From Rhodoferax sp. TH121 (lineage in GTDB: Bacteria > Pseudomonadota > Gammaproteobacteria > Burkholderiales > Burkholderiaceae_C), in the NCBI RefSeq assembly GCF_002251855.1, contig NZ_NOXW01000022.1, positions 62,001 to 126,000 of the forward strand: a stretch of DNA of 64,000 nt, in the 5' to 3' direction. Shown here piece by piece: positions 54,123-62,962 of the stretch (the stretch's first letter is position 1; each line of letters opens with the position of its first letter). Below the pieces are notes generated by a model. The model made no database searches, was not told the origin of the DNA, and saw nothing but the letters and a program-made list of their open reading frames with translations. The translations under genes were made by a program, and so were the position numbers.

Positions 54123-54141
54123 CTGGTACTAAACTGGTACT
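54121..54141. promoter_or_regulatory. Direct repeats upstream of the GntR gene
   Basis: AACTGGTACT occurs twice (54121-54130, 54132-54141) with an 11-base period, one helical turn. The TGGTAC core is palindromic-like and resembles GntR/HutC-type sites, so autoregulation of gntR-nagA is plausible. Confidence 0.6.
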
Positions 54142-54149
54142 ATTGGTGG

Positions 54150-54866
54150 GTGAGCACTGCACCGACCCCTGACAACTCCCCGCTCTACCTGCAGCTGGCC
54201 CATCAGTTGGAGAGGGATATTCGCGCCGGGTCTTACCGCGTGGACCAAGCGCTGCCCTCTGAGCGGGTGCTGTCGGAGTCCCTGGGCGTCTCGCGCATCA
54301 CGGCGCGCAAGGCGATTGATGTGTTGGTGGCGCAGGGGCTGGTGCAGCGCCGCCATGGCTCGGGCAACTTCATTGCACCGCGGCTGGAGCAGCCGCTGTC
54401 CAGGCTGGCCAGCTTTTCCGAAGAGCTGCGCCAGCGCGGGCATGTGCCCAGCAGCCGCTGGATCACGCGCGAGCTGGCAGCGGCCACCGCGGCAGAGCGC
54501 GAGGCCCTGGGCCTGGCACGCGGCGCCCGCGTGGCGCGGCTGGAGCGTTTGCGCTTGGCCGATGGCGTGCCCATGGCTTATGAGCGCAGCACCGTATTGC
54601 AAAGCGCCTGCCCGCGCCCGCAAGACCTGGATGGCTCGCTCTACCTGCACCTGGCGCGCAGCGGCCTGGCGCCGGTGCGTGCGGTGCAGCACATCCGCGC
54701 GGTGAACGCCGAAGCCACCATGGCCGCGCAGCTGGGCATTGCCGATGGCACGGCCCTGCTGTGGGTCAGCCGCACCGCCTACTTGCCCGACGGCGTGGCC
54801 GTGGAGCACACGCAGTCGTACTGCCGCAGCGACTACTACGACTTTGTGGCCGAGTTGAAAACGTGA
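54150..54866 (+). CDS. GntR/HutC-family regulator with UTRA domain (NagR-like)
   Basis: The N-terminal winged helix has YRVDQALPSERVLSESLGVS and RITARKAIDVLVAQGLVQRR; the UTRA effector domain fills the rest (ARVARLERLRLADGVPMAYE near 125). UTRA regulators of the NagR/DasR type bind aminosugar phosphates. Placement 10 bases before nagA supports this. The start is GTG 54150, just after the direct repeats. Confidence 0.88.
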   Translation: MSTAPTPDNSPLYLQLAHQLERDIRAGSYRVDQALPSERVLSESLGVSRITARKAIDVLVAQGLVQRRHGSGNFIAPRLEQPLSRLASFSEELRQRGHVPSSRWITRELAAATAAEREALGLARGARVARLERLRLADGVPMAYERSTVLQSACPRPQDLDGSLYLHLARSGLAPVRAVQHIRAVNAEATMAAQLGIADGTALLWVSRTAYLPDGVAVEHTQSYCRSDYYDFVAELKT

Positions 54867-54876
54867 GAACACTGAC

Positions 54877-56010
54877 ATGACGACTTCCTTCCGCACCCTG
54901 CAGGGCAACATCCTCACGCCCACCGGTTTTGTGCACGGCACGCTGACGCTGGATGTGCAGGGGCGCATTGCTGGCATCACGGGCACCCCGGTGGCCACCG
55001 CTGCGGTGCGCGACAGCGCGGAGCCCATCGTGCTGCCCGGCTTCATCGACCTGCATGTGCACGGCGGCGCGGGCCACGACATCATGGAAGGCGGCGACGC
55101 AGCGCTGCACGTGGCCACGCTGCATGCGCGCCATGGCACCACCAGCCTTCTGGCCACCACCATGACGGCACCGCAAGCCGACCTGGATGCGGCCTTTGCG
55201 GCCATGGGGCCACTGTGCGCGCAGCGCACGCCCAATGCGGCACGCGTGCTGGGCGTGCACCTGGAAGGCCCCTACATCAGCGAGGCCCGCTTGGGCGCGC
55301 AGCCACCGTTTGCACGGCCGGCCAACTTTGACGAAATCCACCGCCTGCACGCCATGGCGCCCATCCGCCTGATCACGCTGGCACCTGAGGTCGGTGGCAA
55401 CCACGACCTGATTGCCCAGCTGGTGGCCGAAGGCTTCAAGGTGCAACTGGGCCACACCACCGGCAGCTACGAGCAAGGCGTGGCAGCGCTGCGCTGCGGC
55501 GCCACGGGCTTCACGCATTTGTTCAACGCCATGTCGGCCCTGCACCACCGCGAGCCGGGCATGGTGGGCGCCGCGCTGGCGCACGCCGAGTTTGCGGAGG
55601 TGATACCCGACTTGCTGCATGTGCACCCGGGCGCCATCCACACGGCGCTGCGCGCCATCCCGAAGCTGTATTGCGTGACTGACTCCACGTCTGCCGCGGG
55701 CATGCCCGATGGCGACTACAAGCTGGGCCGCCACACCGTGACCAAGTGCATGGGCGGCGTGCGCCTGGCCGACGGCACGCTGGCCGGCTCGGTGCTGAGC
55801 ATGGACCAAGCACTGCGCAACCTGGTGAACACCCTGGGCCTGAACCTGGAGGACGCCTCCAAACGCGTCTCCACCTACGCCGCCGATCATCTGGGACTGC
55901 AAGACCGCGGGCGTTTGCAGGCTGGCGCCTGGGGCGATGTGGTGGTGCTGGACCGCGACCTGGCCTTGCAAGCGGTGTGGGTGGAAGGCCAAGAAGTGCT
56001 ATTGAATTAG
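54877..56010 (+). CDS. nagA: N-acetylglucosamine-6-phosphate deacetylase
   Basis: This amidohydrolase yields glucosamine-6-phosphate. It has the H60-x-H62 motif (DLHVHGGAGHDIMEGG), LEGPYI, a metal His in VQLGHTTGSY and catalytic Asp in VTDSTSAAGMPDGDY. Length (377) is standard. It is the second gene after the GntR regulator. The last codons and TAG stop are from a 60-bp repeat in antisense orientation (56008-56010). nagB or a GlcNAc kinase is not in the window. Confidence 0.94.
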   Translation: MTTSFRTLQGNILTPTGFVHGTLTLDVQGRIAGITGTPVATAAVRDSAEPIVLPGFIDLHVHGGAGHDIMEGGDAALHVATLHARHGTTSLLATTMTAPQADLDAAFAAMGPLCAQRTPNAARVLGVHLEGPYISEARLGAQPPFARPANFDEIHRLHAMAPIRLITLAPEVGGNHDLIAQLVAEGFKVQLGHTTGSYEQGVAALRCGATGFTHLFNAMSALHHREPGMVGAALAHAEFAEVIPDLLHVHPGAIHTALRAIPKLYCVTDSTSAAGMPDGDYKLGRHTVTKCMGGVRLADGTLAGSVLSMDQALRNLVNTLGLNLEDASKRVSTYAADHLGLQDRGRLQAGAWGDVVVLDRDLALQAVWVEGQEVLLN

Positions 56011-56052
56011 GAGCTGTTTGCGCAGTATTTATAAAGGCTAGAGGCCAAAATG
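55993..56052 (-). repeat. 60-bp dispersed repeat at the nagA end
   Basis: On the minus strand it reads CATTTTGGCCTCTAGCC with CTGCGCAAACAGCTCCTAAT. Ungapped to the family. It gives nagA its stop at the same repeat position that gives tapT its stop. Confidence 0.85.
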
Positions 56053-56064
56053 GCCAAAAAACGC

Positions 56065-57543
56065 CTAGGACTCCTGCGGGAGCGCTGCCAGCAGCACGGT
56101 GACCACCAGCCCGCCCTCGGCGTGGTTGTGGAGGCGTATCTCGCCCCCGTGGGCCTGGAAGATATTGCGCGCGATGCCCAGGCCAAGCCCGGTGCCGGTG
56201 CGGTTCTGCTGCTGCCCGTGGCTGAGGCGCACATGCGGCTCAAATGCTGCGGACATGCTGGCCTGCGCAATGCCGGGGCCAAAGTCGCGCACCTCCACGA
56301 GCGCCCGGCTGCCTTGCAGGGTGAGGCGAACTTGCACCCGTTCGCCATACAGCACCGCGTTGTCCAGCAGGTTGCTGAAGGCGCGCTCCAGCGCCAGCGG
56401 CTTGCCCAGCACGCTCACGGGCTCCGCGGCGCATTCGATGCTGGCGTCGGGGTGGATGGGGCGCTGGGCCAGCCGGGCCAGCAGCGTGTCCAGCCGCACC
56501 GGGGTGAGGTTCTCGTGGATGTCGGTGTCTTTCACGCTTTGCAGCGCGGCTTTCACCATCACGTCCAGGTCATCTAGGTCTTCGTGGAACTCGGCGCGCA
56601 AGGTGTCGTCGTCCAGCAGTTCGGTACGCAGCTTGAGCCGCATGATGGGAGTTTTGAGCCCATGCGAGATGCCCAGAAACAGGCGTTCGCGGTCCACTAG
56701 GTAGCCCTGGATGCGGGCCTGCATTTCGTTGAAGGCGCGCGCGGTGCGGCGCAACTCCGCGGTGCCGGTTTCGGGCACGCTTTCGGGCGCGGTGTCGCTG
56801 CCAAAGGCATTGGCGGCCGAGGCAATCTTGTTGAGCGGGCGAATGAGTCCGCGCACCAGCAGCACGCTGAGCACCAGTACGGTGAGCAAGGTCACCAACT
56901 GCATGGCCACACGGTCTAGCGTGAGTGGGTTGGCGTTTTCCAGAAAGTAGGGGTCGGGCATGGGGGCGGCCAGGTACAGCCAGCGCCCGGGTTCAAATTC
57001 GGCCTGAATCACCAGGACCGGTGCCGGCCTCGGGCGCAGCAGCAGTGTGGCCTCCACCCATGACTCGGGCAGGTCGCGCACCATGCGCCCGTCGTCGGAC
57101 ACCTGCAGACTGTCGGGCCAGGCAAAGGCCACTTCCGGGGCCTGCGTGGCACTGAGGTTGCGCACCAGGTCTTCGCGCACCACATTCACCACGGCGTCCA
57201 CCAGCGCATTGCCGGCCACCGGGCTGATGGGCACCTGCGCTTTGTTCACGTTCACAAAAAATCGCGTGCCGCCCATGGTGCGCAGCTGCTCGATCAGGAT
57301 GGGGCGGAACTGCGGCGGCAGGTCGCGGAAGAAACGGATGGAGCCCGCCGCATTGAGCGCAATGTGTTTGCCTGCGCTGAGTGCTTCGGTGCGGGCGCTT
57401 TCGCGCAACTGGCGCGCCCACAGCAGCGTGCCCACCAGCTGCGCGCTGACCACGCCGAGCGCCATGACCACCACGATGCGGCCCAGCAGGCTGTCGGGCA
57501 GGTAGCGGCGCGACCAGCGGCGGCGCTCAGTCATGACACTCAC
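56065..57543 (-). CDS. Sensor histidine kinase (GtrS-like)
   Basis: Two membrane helices flank a periplasmic domain (about 45-215). HAMP follows (LIRPLNKIASAANAFG), then the H-box LGISHGLKTPIM, N-box FSNLLDNAVLYG and G boxes FGPGI and GTGLGLGIA. The H-box has HGLKTP rather than the common HDLRTP. The GTG start at 57543 overlaps the response regulator stop; ATG 57534 is an alternative. It is coupled to the regulator and a solute-binding protein, as in sugar-sensing systems of pseudomonads. Confidence 0.92.
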   Translation of the reverse strand: MSVMTERRRWSRRYLPDSLLGRIVVVMALGVVSAQLVGTLLWARQLRESARTEALSAGKHIALNAAGSIRFFRDLPPQFRPILIEQLRTMGGTRFFVNVNKAQVPISPVAGNALVDAVVNVVREDLVRNLSATQAPEVAFAWPDSLQVSDDGRMVRDLPESWVEATLLLRPRPAPVLVIQAEFEPGRWLYLAAPMPDPYFLENANPLTLDRVAMQLVTLLTVLVLSVLLVRGLIRPLNKIASAANAFGSDTAPESVPETGTAELRRTARAFNEMQARIQGYLVDRERLFLGISHGLKTPIMRLKLRTELLDDDTLRAEFHEDLDDLDVMVKAALQSVKDTDIHENLTPVRLDTLLARLAQRPIHPDASIECAAEPVSVLGKPLALERAFSNLLDNAVLYGERVQVRLTLQGSRALVEVRDFGPGIAQASMSAAFEPHVRLSHGQQQNRTGTGLGLGIARNIFQAHGGEIRLHNHAEGGLVVTVLLAALPQES

Positions 57544-58259
57544 GCATCGCCATGCTGCGTCACGTCGGCGGAAAACACATAGCCGCTGCCGCGCACGGTT
57601 TTGATCAGCACGGGCTGCTTGCCATCGTCATTGAGGCGCTGGCGCAGGCGGCTGATCTGCACGTCCAGCGAACGGTCCAGGGGCCCGAGGTCGCGGCCGC
57701 GGGTTTGCTCCATCAGGCGGGCGCGGTCCAAGGTCTCGCCCGCGTGTTCGGCAAAGAAGCGCAGCAGGTTGAAGTCCATGCTGGTGAGGACGACGGGCTG
57801 GCCTTGCGGGTCGGTCAGCACGCGCTCCACCACGTCCATGCTGAAGCCGGCGAACCTCAAAAAACGCACTGGTGCGCCGGGCGCGCCCAGTTGCATGCGG
57901 CGGTGGATGGCCTTGATGCGCGCCAGCAGCTCGCGCGGGTTGTAGGGTTTGGCGATGTAGTCGTCAGCTCCCAGCTCCAGGCCGACGATGCGGTCGGTGT
58001 CGTCTGCGCTGGCCGTGAGCATGATGATGGGCACCGGCGACTGGCTGCGCACGCTGCGGCACAGCGTGAAGCCATCGGTGTCGGGCAGCATCACGTCCAG
58101 GATGACCAGGCTGAGTTCGTCCTTGAAGCGCTCGAATTCGGCGTTGAAGCTGGCCCCGTCGTGTGCCACGCGCACTTCGTACTGGTGTTTCTCCAGATAG
58201 GTCTTGAGCAGGTTGCGGGTTTTTTGGTCGTCGTCCACGACGAGCAGGGTGCGGTTCAT
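57540..58259 (-). CDS. OmpR-family response regulator (GltR-like)
   Basis: The receiver has phosphoacceptor Asp in LVILDVMLPDTDGF (about 56), Thr in MLTASADD and Lys in YIAKPYNP. The C-terminal winged helix spans about 135-235 (VVLTSMDFNLLRFFAEHAGE, SRLRQRLNDDGKQPVLIKTV). Length (239) is standard. It lies 18 bases after the solute-binding protein gene, so the three are one operon. Confidence 0.94.
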   Translation of the reverse strand: MNRTLLVVDDDQKTRNLLKTYLEKHQYEVRVAHDGASFNAEFERFKDELSLVILDVMLPDTDGFTLCRSVRSQSPVPIIMLTASADDTDRIVGLELGADDYIAKPYNPRELLARIKAIHRRMQLGAPGAPVRFLRFAGFSMDVVERVLTDPQGQPVVLTSMDFNLLRFFAEHAGETLDRARLMEQTRGRDLGPLDRSLDVQISRLRQRLNDDGKQPVLIKTVRGSGYVFSADVTQHGDA

Positions 58260-58277
58260 GGTGAGGGTGGTGGGGGG

Positions 58278-59543
58278 TTAGCGCTCGGCGCCTGAGGCGC
58301 GGATCACGGCGGCCAGACGGCGCTGGGCCTCTTGCGGTTCCATGCGTGCGTCGGTCAAAAAGCGCCACAGGGTTTGCGCCACGGCATCCTTGATGGCTTC
58401 ATCAGCCGCCATGCGGTGGGCCAGGCTGGGCACGCGCGCGCTGCGCGCGGCGGCAAAGGTCTCCCACGAGTCGCGCGCGCAGCCGTCGAGCGACGACACG
58501 TCCACATCGCGGCGTACGGGCACGGCGCCCTTGATGCGGTTGTAGGCCAGCTGGGCGGTGGGGCTTACCACCACCTCGGCCATTTTTTCTTGGGTGGCTT
58601 CACGCTGGCGCGCGCTCACCAGCATGGCCAGGGTGTCCACGCTGTAGAGGTGCATGCCTTCGGTGCCGGGCACCACCACACAGCCAAAGTCGCGCGTGGG
58701 GCTGGCGCCCCAGGCCATCAACTCGCCCTTGGCCCAGTCGCCCATGATCATCATGCCGGCGGTGTCGTTCATGAGCTCGCGGGCGCCGTCAGTCCAAGTT
58801 TTTTCCTGCGGGGTGTCGCCCGACAGGGTACGCAGCCAGCGCAGGCGCTGCAGGGCGCGCTCCACGCGCGGGTCCATCCAGGCGCTGCTCTTGCGCTGCA
58901 CAATGAGCTCGCGGTACAGGGTGGGGCCGGCCTCGCCGAGCAGCACGGTCTCGAACACGGTGGCCATTTGCCAGGGCTCGTCACTCCACACCAGGGGTCG
59001 CAGGCCCAGTGCCGTGAGCTTGCGGGCGGCAATTTCAAACTGGCCCCAGCTGCGTGGCGGCGAGAGGTCCAGCCGCGCAAACAGCTTGCGGTTGTAGAGC
59101 AGGGTGTTGATACGCTGGATGCCCAGCGGCGCGGCGATCACGTCGCCCTTGTAGGTGACCAGGTCCAGTACGGTGGGGAACAGCACCTGCGACCAGCGCT
59201 GGCGCTGCGCCACCCCGTTGAGGGGCAGCACCAGGCCGATGTCGGCCCAGTCGGTGAGGGTGGTGCCAATGAGCTGGGCCACATCAGGGGGGTCGCCCAA
59301 CAGCACCCGGCTTTTGAGCACTTTGACGGCCGCCATGCCGCCCCCGCCGGGGATGGCTGCGTCTTTCCACACCACGCCGGCGTTGGCGAGCTGGGCGCTG
59401 AGCTGGTCGGCGGCGCGGCGCTCGCTGGTCGATGTCCACCAGTGCAACACGTCCAGTGGCACGCCGGAGCCTTGTGCTTGGCTGGGCCTTGCGACCCCCA
59501 AGCACAGCGACAGACCCACTACGAACCAGGCGAAAGCTTTCAT
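58278..59543 (-). CDS. Periplasmic sugar-binding protein linked to the two-component system
   Basis: The precursor has 421 residues with a signal peptide (about 1-23, SQAQG). The mature part is a family 1 extracellular solute-binding fold: VLHWWTSTSERRAADQLSAQ, PDVAQLIGTTLTDWADIGL, NDTAGMMIMGDWAKGELMAW. It is divergent from the ABC transporter genes and has no permease of its own. A role as ligand receptor for the sensor kinase is inferred from operon position. Confidence 0.88.
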   Translation of the reverse strand: MKAFAWFVVGLSLCLGVARPSQAQGSGVPLDVLHWWTSTSERRAADQLSAQLANAGVVWKDAAIPGGGGMAAVKVLKSRVLLGDPPDVAQLIGTTLTDWADIGLVLPLNGVAQRQRWSQVLFPTVLDLVTYKGDVIAAPLGIQRINTLLYNRKLFARLDLSPPRSWGQFEIAARKLTALGLRPLVWSDEPWQMATVFETVLLGEAGPTLYRELIVQRKSSAWMDPRVERALQRLRWLRTLSGDTPQEKTWTDGARELMNDTAGMMIMGDWAKGELMAWGASPTRDFGCVVVPGTEGMHLYSVDTLAMLVSARQREATQEKMAEVVVSPTAQLAYNRIKGAVPVRRDVDVSSLDGCARDSWETFAAARSARVPSLAHRMAADEAIKDAVAQTLWRFLTDARMEPQEAQRRLAAVIRASGAER

Positions 59544-59811
59544 TTGCTGTCGTTTTGTAATGTTATGTATGTGCGCTGCCTGAGCCGCCCCGAAGGACCC
59601 TTGGTGCGACCGTTTGGCACGTAATAAAGCGTAAGGCGAGTGCGCGATGCATGGGGAAAATATTCAATGGAATCAAAGACTTAATTCCGTAATGTCAGTG
59701 CGCTAAGGCGGTTTGATATTACAGGGGTCACAGCATAACCTCCGCCCCACTGCACGGCTACCGCGATGCACGGAGCTGGCAGTTTCATTCAACCGATGAT
59801 CAGGAGATTCC
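59544..59811. promoter_or_regulatory. Divergent regulatory region between the TCS and ABC-transporter operons
   Basis: This 268-base region is more A+T-rich than its flanks. TAATGT occurs near 59560 (TTGTAATGTTATG) and near 59690 (CCGTAATGTCAG), possible repeats for the response regulator. AGGAGATTCC lies 8 bases before the SBP start. No small gene is seen. Confidence 0.4.
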
Positions 59812-61059
59812 ATGTCCCAACCCCTTCGCATGGCCGCCGCAGCGGCAGCGCTGGTTTGCAGTAGCTTTGCAAGTGCCGGTACGCTCACCATTGAGAGCTG
59901 GCGTGTCGACGACAAAGGTTTGTGGGAGGAGGTGTTGCTGCCTGCCTTCAACAAAGCCCACCCCGGTATTACCGTCAAGTTCGCACCCACCGCGCCACCC
60001 GAGTACAACTCGGCGCTCAACGCCCGCCTGACTGCGGGCACTGCGGGGGACCTGGTGACTTGCCGTCCGTTTGACGTGTCGCTGGACCTGTACAAGAAGG
60101 GCCATCTGGACAAGCTCAACGGCAATGCTGCGCTGAAGAACTTCCCCGATTCCGCCCAGGTGGCGTGGCAGACCGATGACGGCAAGGACACCTACTGCGT
60201 GCCCATGGCGTCGGTGATCCACGGTTTCTTCTACAACAAGAAGGTGTTTGCCGAGCTGGGCTTGGCCGTGCCGGTGACCGAAGCCGACTTCTTTGCCGCC
60301 ATGGACAAGATCAAGGCGGCCGGCAAAGTCGCACCGATTGCGATGGGCACCGCCGACCAGTGGGAAACCCACCAGATCGTCTACACCGGCATTGGCCCGA
60401 ACTACTGGAAGGGTGAAGAAGGCCGCAAGGCCCTGATCGCCGGCAAGAAGAAGTTCACCGACCCCGAGTTTGTGAAAACCTGGGATGTGATGGCCAAGTG
60501 GGCTGCCTACCTGCCCAAGGGTTACCAGGCGCAAACCTACGGCGACTCGCAGAACCTGTTCGGTTCCGGCCGTGCTGCCATCTACCCCACGGGTTCCTGG
60601 GACATCTCCTACTTCGAGGGCAATAGCAAGGTGGAATTCGGTGCTTTCAAGCCGCCCGTGGCCAAGGCGGGCGACCCCTGCTACATCTCGGACCACACCG
60701 ATATCGCCATGGGCATCAACAGCAAGAGCAAGAACAAGGCTGACGCCCAAGTGTTCCTGAACTGGCTGGCCAGCAAGGAGTTTGCCGACCTGTACACCAA
60801 CAAGGTCACTGGCTTCTTCTCCTTGTCCAAACATGCGATTGACGTGAAGAACCCCGTGGCCAAGGAAATGATCGGCTGGCGCAACCAGTGCAAGAGCACG
60901 ATCCGCCTCAATGCCCAAATCATGAGCCGTGGCACACCGAGCATGGAAAACGAGTTCTGGAACGTGAACTCCCAAGTCATGAACGGCAAGATGGCACCCA
61001 AGGACGCTGCTGCGCAAATCCAGACTGGCTTTGCCAAGTGGTACACGCCAGCCAAATAA
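59812..61059 (+). CDS. Carbohydrate ABC transporter substrate-binding protein
   Basis: The signal peptide spans about 1-22 (cleaved near ASA). The mature protein is a cluster-B sugar-binding fold with TIESWRVDDKGLWEEVLLPA, TAGTAGDLVTCRPFDVSLDL and the hinge GSGRAAIYPTGSWDISYF. It binds a sugar for the two permeases downstream. Nearby nagA suggests an aminosugar and the GtrS/GltR-like genes a glucose-type sugar; the sequence does not decide. Two hairpins separate it from the permease gene. Confidence 0.92.
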   Translation: MSQPLRMAAAAAALVCSSFASAGTLTIESWRVDDKGLWEEVLLPAFNKAHPGITVKFAPTAPPEYNSALNARLTAGTAGDLVTCRPFDVSLDLYKKGHLDKLNGNAALKNFPDSAQVAWQTDDGKDTYCVPMASVIHGFFYNKKVFAELGLAVPVTEADFFAAMDKIKAAGKVAPIAMGTADQWETHQIVYTGIGPNYWKGEEGRKALIAGKKKFTDPEFVKTWDVMAKWAAYLPKGYQAQTYGDSQNLFGSGRAAIYPTGSWDISYFEGNSKVEFGAFKPPVAKAGDPCYISDHTDIAMGINSKSKNKADAQVFLNWLASKEFADLYTNKVTGFFSLSKHAIDVKNPVAKEMIGWRNQCKSTIRLNAQIMSRGTPSMENEFWNVNSQVMNGKMAPKDAAAQIQTGFAKWYTPAK

Positions 61060-61078
61060 GCACTGGCAAATGAAAGAC

Positions 61079-61128
61079 GGGTGCGGGCCTGTGCCCGCAC
61101 CCTGGTGGCGCAAGGTGCTTGTGCCACC
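61079..61128 (+). promoter_or_regulatory. Tandem intercistronic hairpins between SBP and permease genes
   Basis: GGGTGCGGGC-CTGT-GCCCGCACCC (61079-61102) is a perfect 10-bp stem. GGTGGCGCAAG-GTG-CTTGTGCCACC (61104-61128) is an 11-bp stem with one G-U pair. No U run follows, so differential mRNA stability rather than full termination is likely. Confidence 0.7.
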
Positions 61129-61169
61129 TGTCCCGTTCTCCCTCGTCTCCCTGACCAACAAGGTCTCTC

Positions 61170-62084
61170 ATGAAACTCGGCTTTTCCTGGCGGGTGCTGG
61201 TGTTTATCGCTCCGGCACTGCTGATCTACGCCACCTTCAGTGCGTTGCCGCTGCTCGACACTCTGCGCCTGGGCCTGTACAGCGCCGACGAAACGGGTGC
61301 ACGCACCTTCGCGGGTGTGTCCAACTACATCACCATCCTCTCCGACCCCCAGTGGTCGGCGAGCTTCTGGAATGCGATGGTGAACAACCTCAAGTTTTTT
61401 GGCATCCACATGCTGGTGCAAAACCCCGTGGGTTTGTTGCTGGCGGCCTTGCTTTCGCTGCGCAACGTGCGTTTTGCGGCAACCTATCGCACCATATTTT
61501 TCCTGCCCACGCTGTTGTCGGTGGTGATCATCGGCTTTGTCTGGCAGCTCATCTTGTCCCCGCTGTGGGGTGTGTCCGAGCGCATGCTGTCGTTTGTCGG
61601 CCTGGGTGATTGGTTTGCACCTTGGTTGGGGCTGGAGGATACGGCGTTGGTGACTGTGTCGCTGATGTCAGTGTGGCAGTTCATTGGCGTGCCCATGATG
61701 CTGATTTACGCCGCGCTGATTGCCATTCCTGAAGACATCATCGAAGCTGCCGTGGTGGAGGGCGCTTCGCCTTGGCGCATCTTCTGGCAGATCCGCCTGC
61801 CGCTTATCCTGCCCACGCTAGGCTTGGTGACCATCCTGACCTTTGTGGCCAACTTCAATGCCTTTGATCTGATCTACACCGTCAAGGGCGCGGTGGCGGG
61901 CCCCAACTACAGCACCGACATCCTCGGCACGCTGTTCTACCGCACCTTCTTTGGCTACCAGTCGCAGGTGGCGAGTCCCACTATGGGCGCGGCCGTGGCC
62001 ACCCTCATGTTCCTGGTGATCTTGGTGGGAGTGGCCCTGTACTTTATGGTGGTGCAGCGTCGGCTGCAGCGCTTTGCTTTGTGA
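61170..62084 (+). CDS. Sugar ABC transporter permease 1 (MalF/UgpA-like)
   Basis: This 304-residue inner-membrane protein has six helices. The EAA loop reads EAAVVEGASPWRIFWQIRLP (about 191-210), which docks on the ATPase. SKIP: N-terminal MKLGFSWRVLVFIAPALLIY matches the family start. The second permease starts 9 bases downstream. Confidence 0.93.
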   Translation: MKLGFSWRVLVFIAPALLIYATFSALPLLDTLRLGLYSADETGARTFAGVSNYITILSDPQWSASFWNAMVNNLKFFGIHMLVQNPVGLLLAALLSLRNVRFAATYRTIFFLPTLLSVVIIGFVWQLILSPLWGVSERMLSFVGLGDWFAPWLGLEDTALVTVSLMSVWQFIGVPMMLIYAALIAIPEDIIEAAVVEGASPWRIFWQIRLPLILPTLGLVTILTFVANFNAFDLIYTVKGAVAGPNYSTDILGTLFYRTFFGYQSQVASPTMGAAVATLMFLVILVGVALYFMVVQRRLQRFAL

Positions 62085-62092
62085 GGCCGCGC

Positions 62093-62950
62093 ATGGCACA
62101 ACTTACTTCTGCTTCCAAACTCGTACCCGTGGCGCCCAGCCGCGTGTTTGTGCACATCACACTGGTCGCTTACCTGCTGCTGGCGCTTTTACCCATCCTG
62201 CTGGTGTTCATGAACTCGTTCAAGAGCCGTGACGCTATCTTCGATGACCCCTTGGCTTGGCCCACACCGGAGACGTTTTCGCTGATCGGTTACACCAAGG
62301 TATTGGGCCGTTCCGACGTGCTCATGTACTTCGGCAACAGCTTCATCGTCACGATCGCCTCCCTGTTCTTCATCCTGTTGTTCGGGGCCATGGCAGCCTG
62401 GGGGCTGTCGGAGTACAAATTCAAGGGCAATCGCTGGCTCAAGTTCTTCTTTGCCTTCGGCATCATGGTGCCGATTCGCCTGGGTACGGTGTCCATCCTG
62501 CAGCTGATGGTGGAGCTGAACTTGGTGAACACACTGACGGCCCTGGTGCTGGTCTATGTGGCGCAGGGGCTGCCACTGGCGATCATGATCCTGTCGGAGT
62601 TCATGGGCCAGGTGCCCAGCGAGCTGAAGGATGCGGCACGCTGCGATGGCATCGACGAGTTCCGCATCTTCTTTCAGGTGGTGGTGCCGCTGATCCGCCC
62701 GGCCATTGCCACGGTGGCGGTGTTCACCATGGTTCCGATCTGGAATGACCTGTGGTTCCCACTGATCCTGGCACCTTCCGACAAGACCCAAACCATCACC
62801 CTGGGCATCCAGCAGTTTGTGGGGCAGTACGCCACCGACTGGAATGCCGTGCTGGCTTCGCTGTCCCTGGCCATCGTGCCGGTGGTCACCCTTTACGCCC
62901 TGTTCTCTCGTCAATTGATTCGCGGCATCACCGCGGGCGCCGTCAAATAA
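62093..62950 (+). CDS. Sugar ABC transporter permease 2 (MalG/UgpE-like)
   Basis: This 285-residue protein has six helices. The EAA loop is LKDAARCDGIDEFRIFFQVV (about 178-197), with the D-A-A-x-x-D-G form. ATG 62093 is preferred over an ATG 12 bases upstream because of spacing after the permease 1 stop. ATPase gene follows after 12 bases. Confidence 0.93.
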   Translation: MAQLTSASKLVPVAPSRVFVHITLVAYLLLALLPILLVFMNSFKSRDAIFDDPLAWPTPETFSLIGYTKVLGRSDVLMYFGNSFIVTIASLFFILLFGAMAAWGLSEYKFKGNRWLKFFFAFGIMVPIRLGTVSILQLMVELNLVNTLTALVLVYVAQGLPLAIMILSEFMGQVPSELKDAARCDGIDEFRIFFQVVVPLIRPAIATVAVFTMVPIWNDLWFPLILAPSDKTQTITLGIQQFVGQYATDWNAVLASLSLAIVPVVTLYALFSRQLIRGITAGAVK

Positions 62951-62962
62951 AGCATACATACC

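Noticed and set aside
59800-61161. 453-codon open frame on the minus strand
   Set aside because: It is antisense to the sugar-binding protein gene and spans the intercistronic hairpins.
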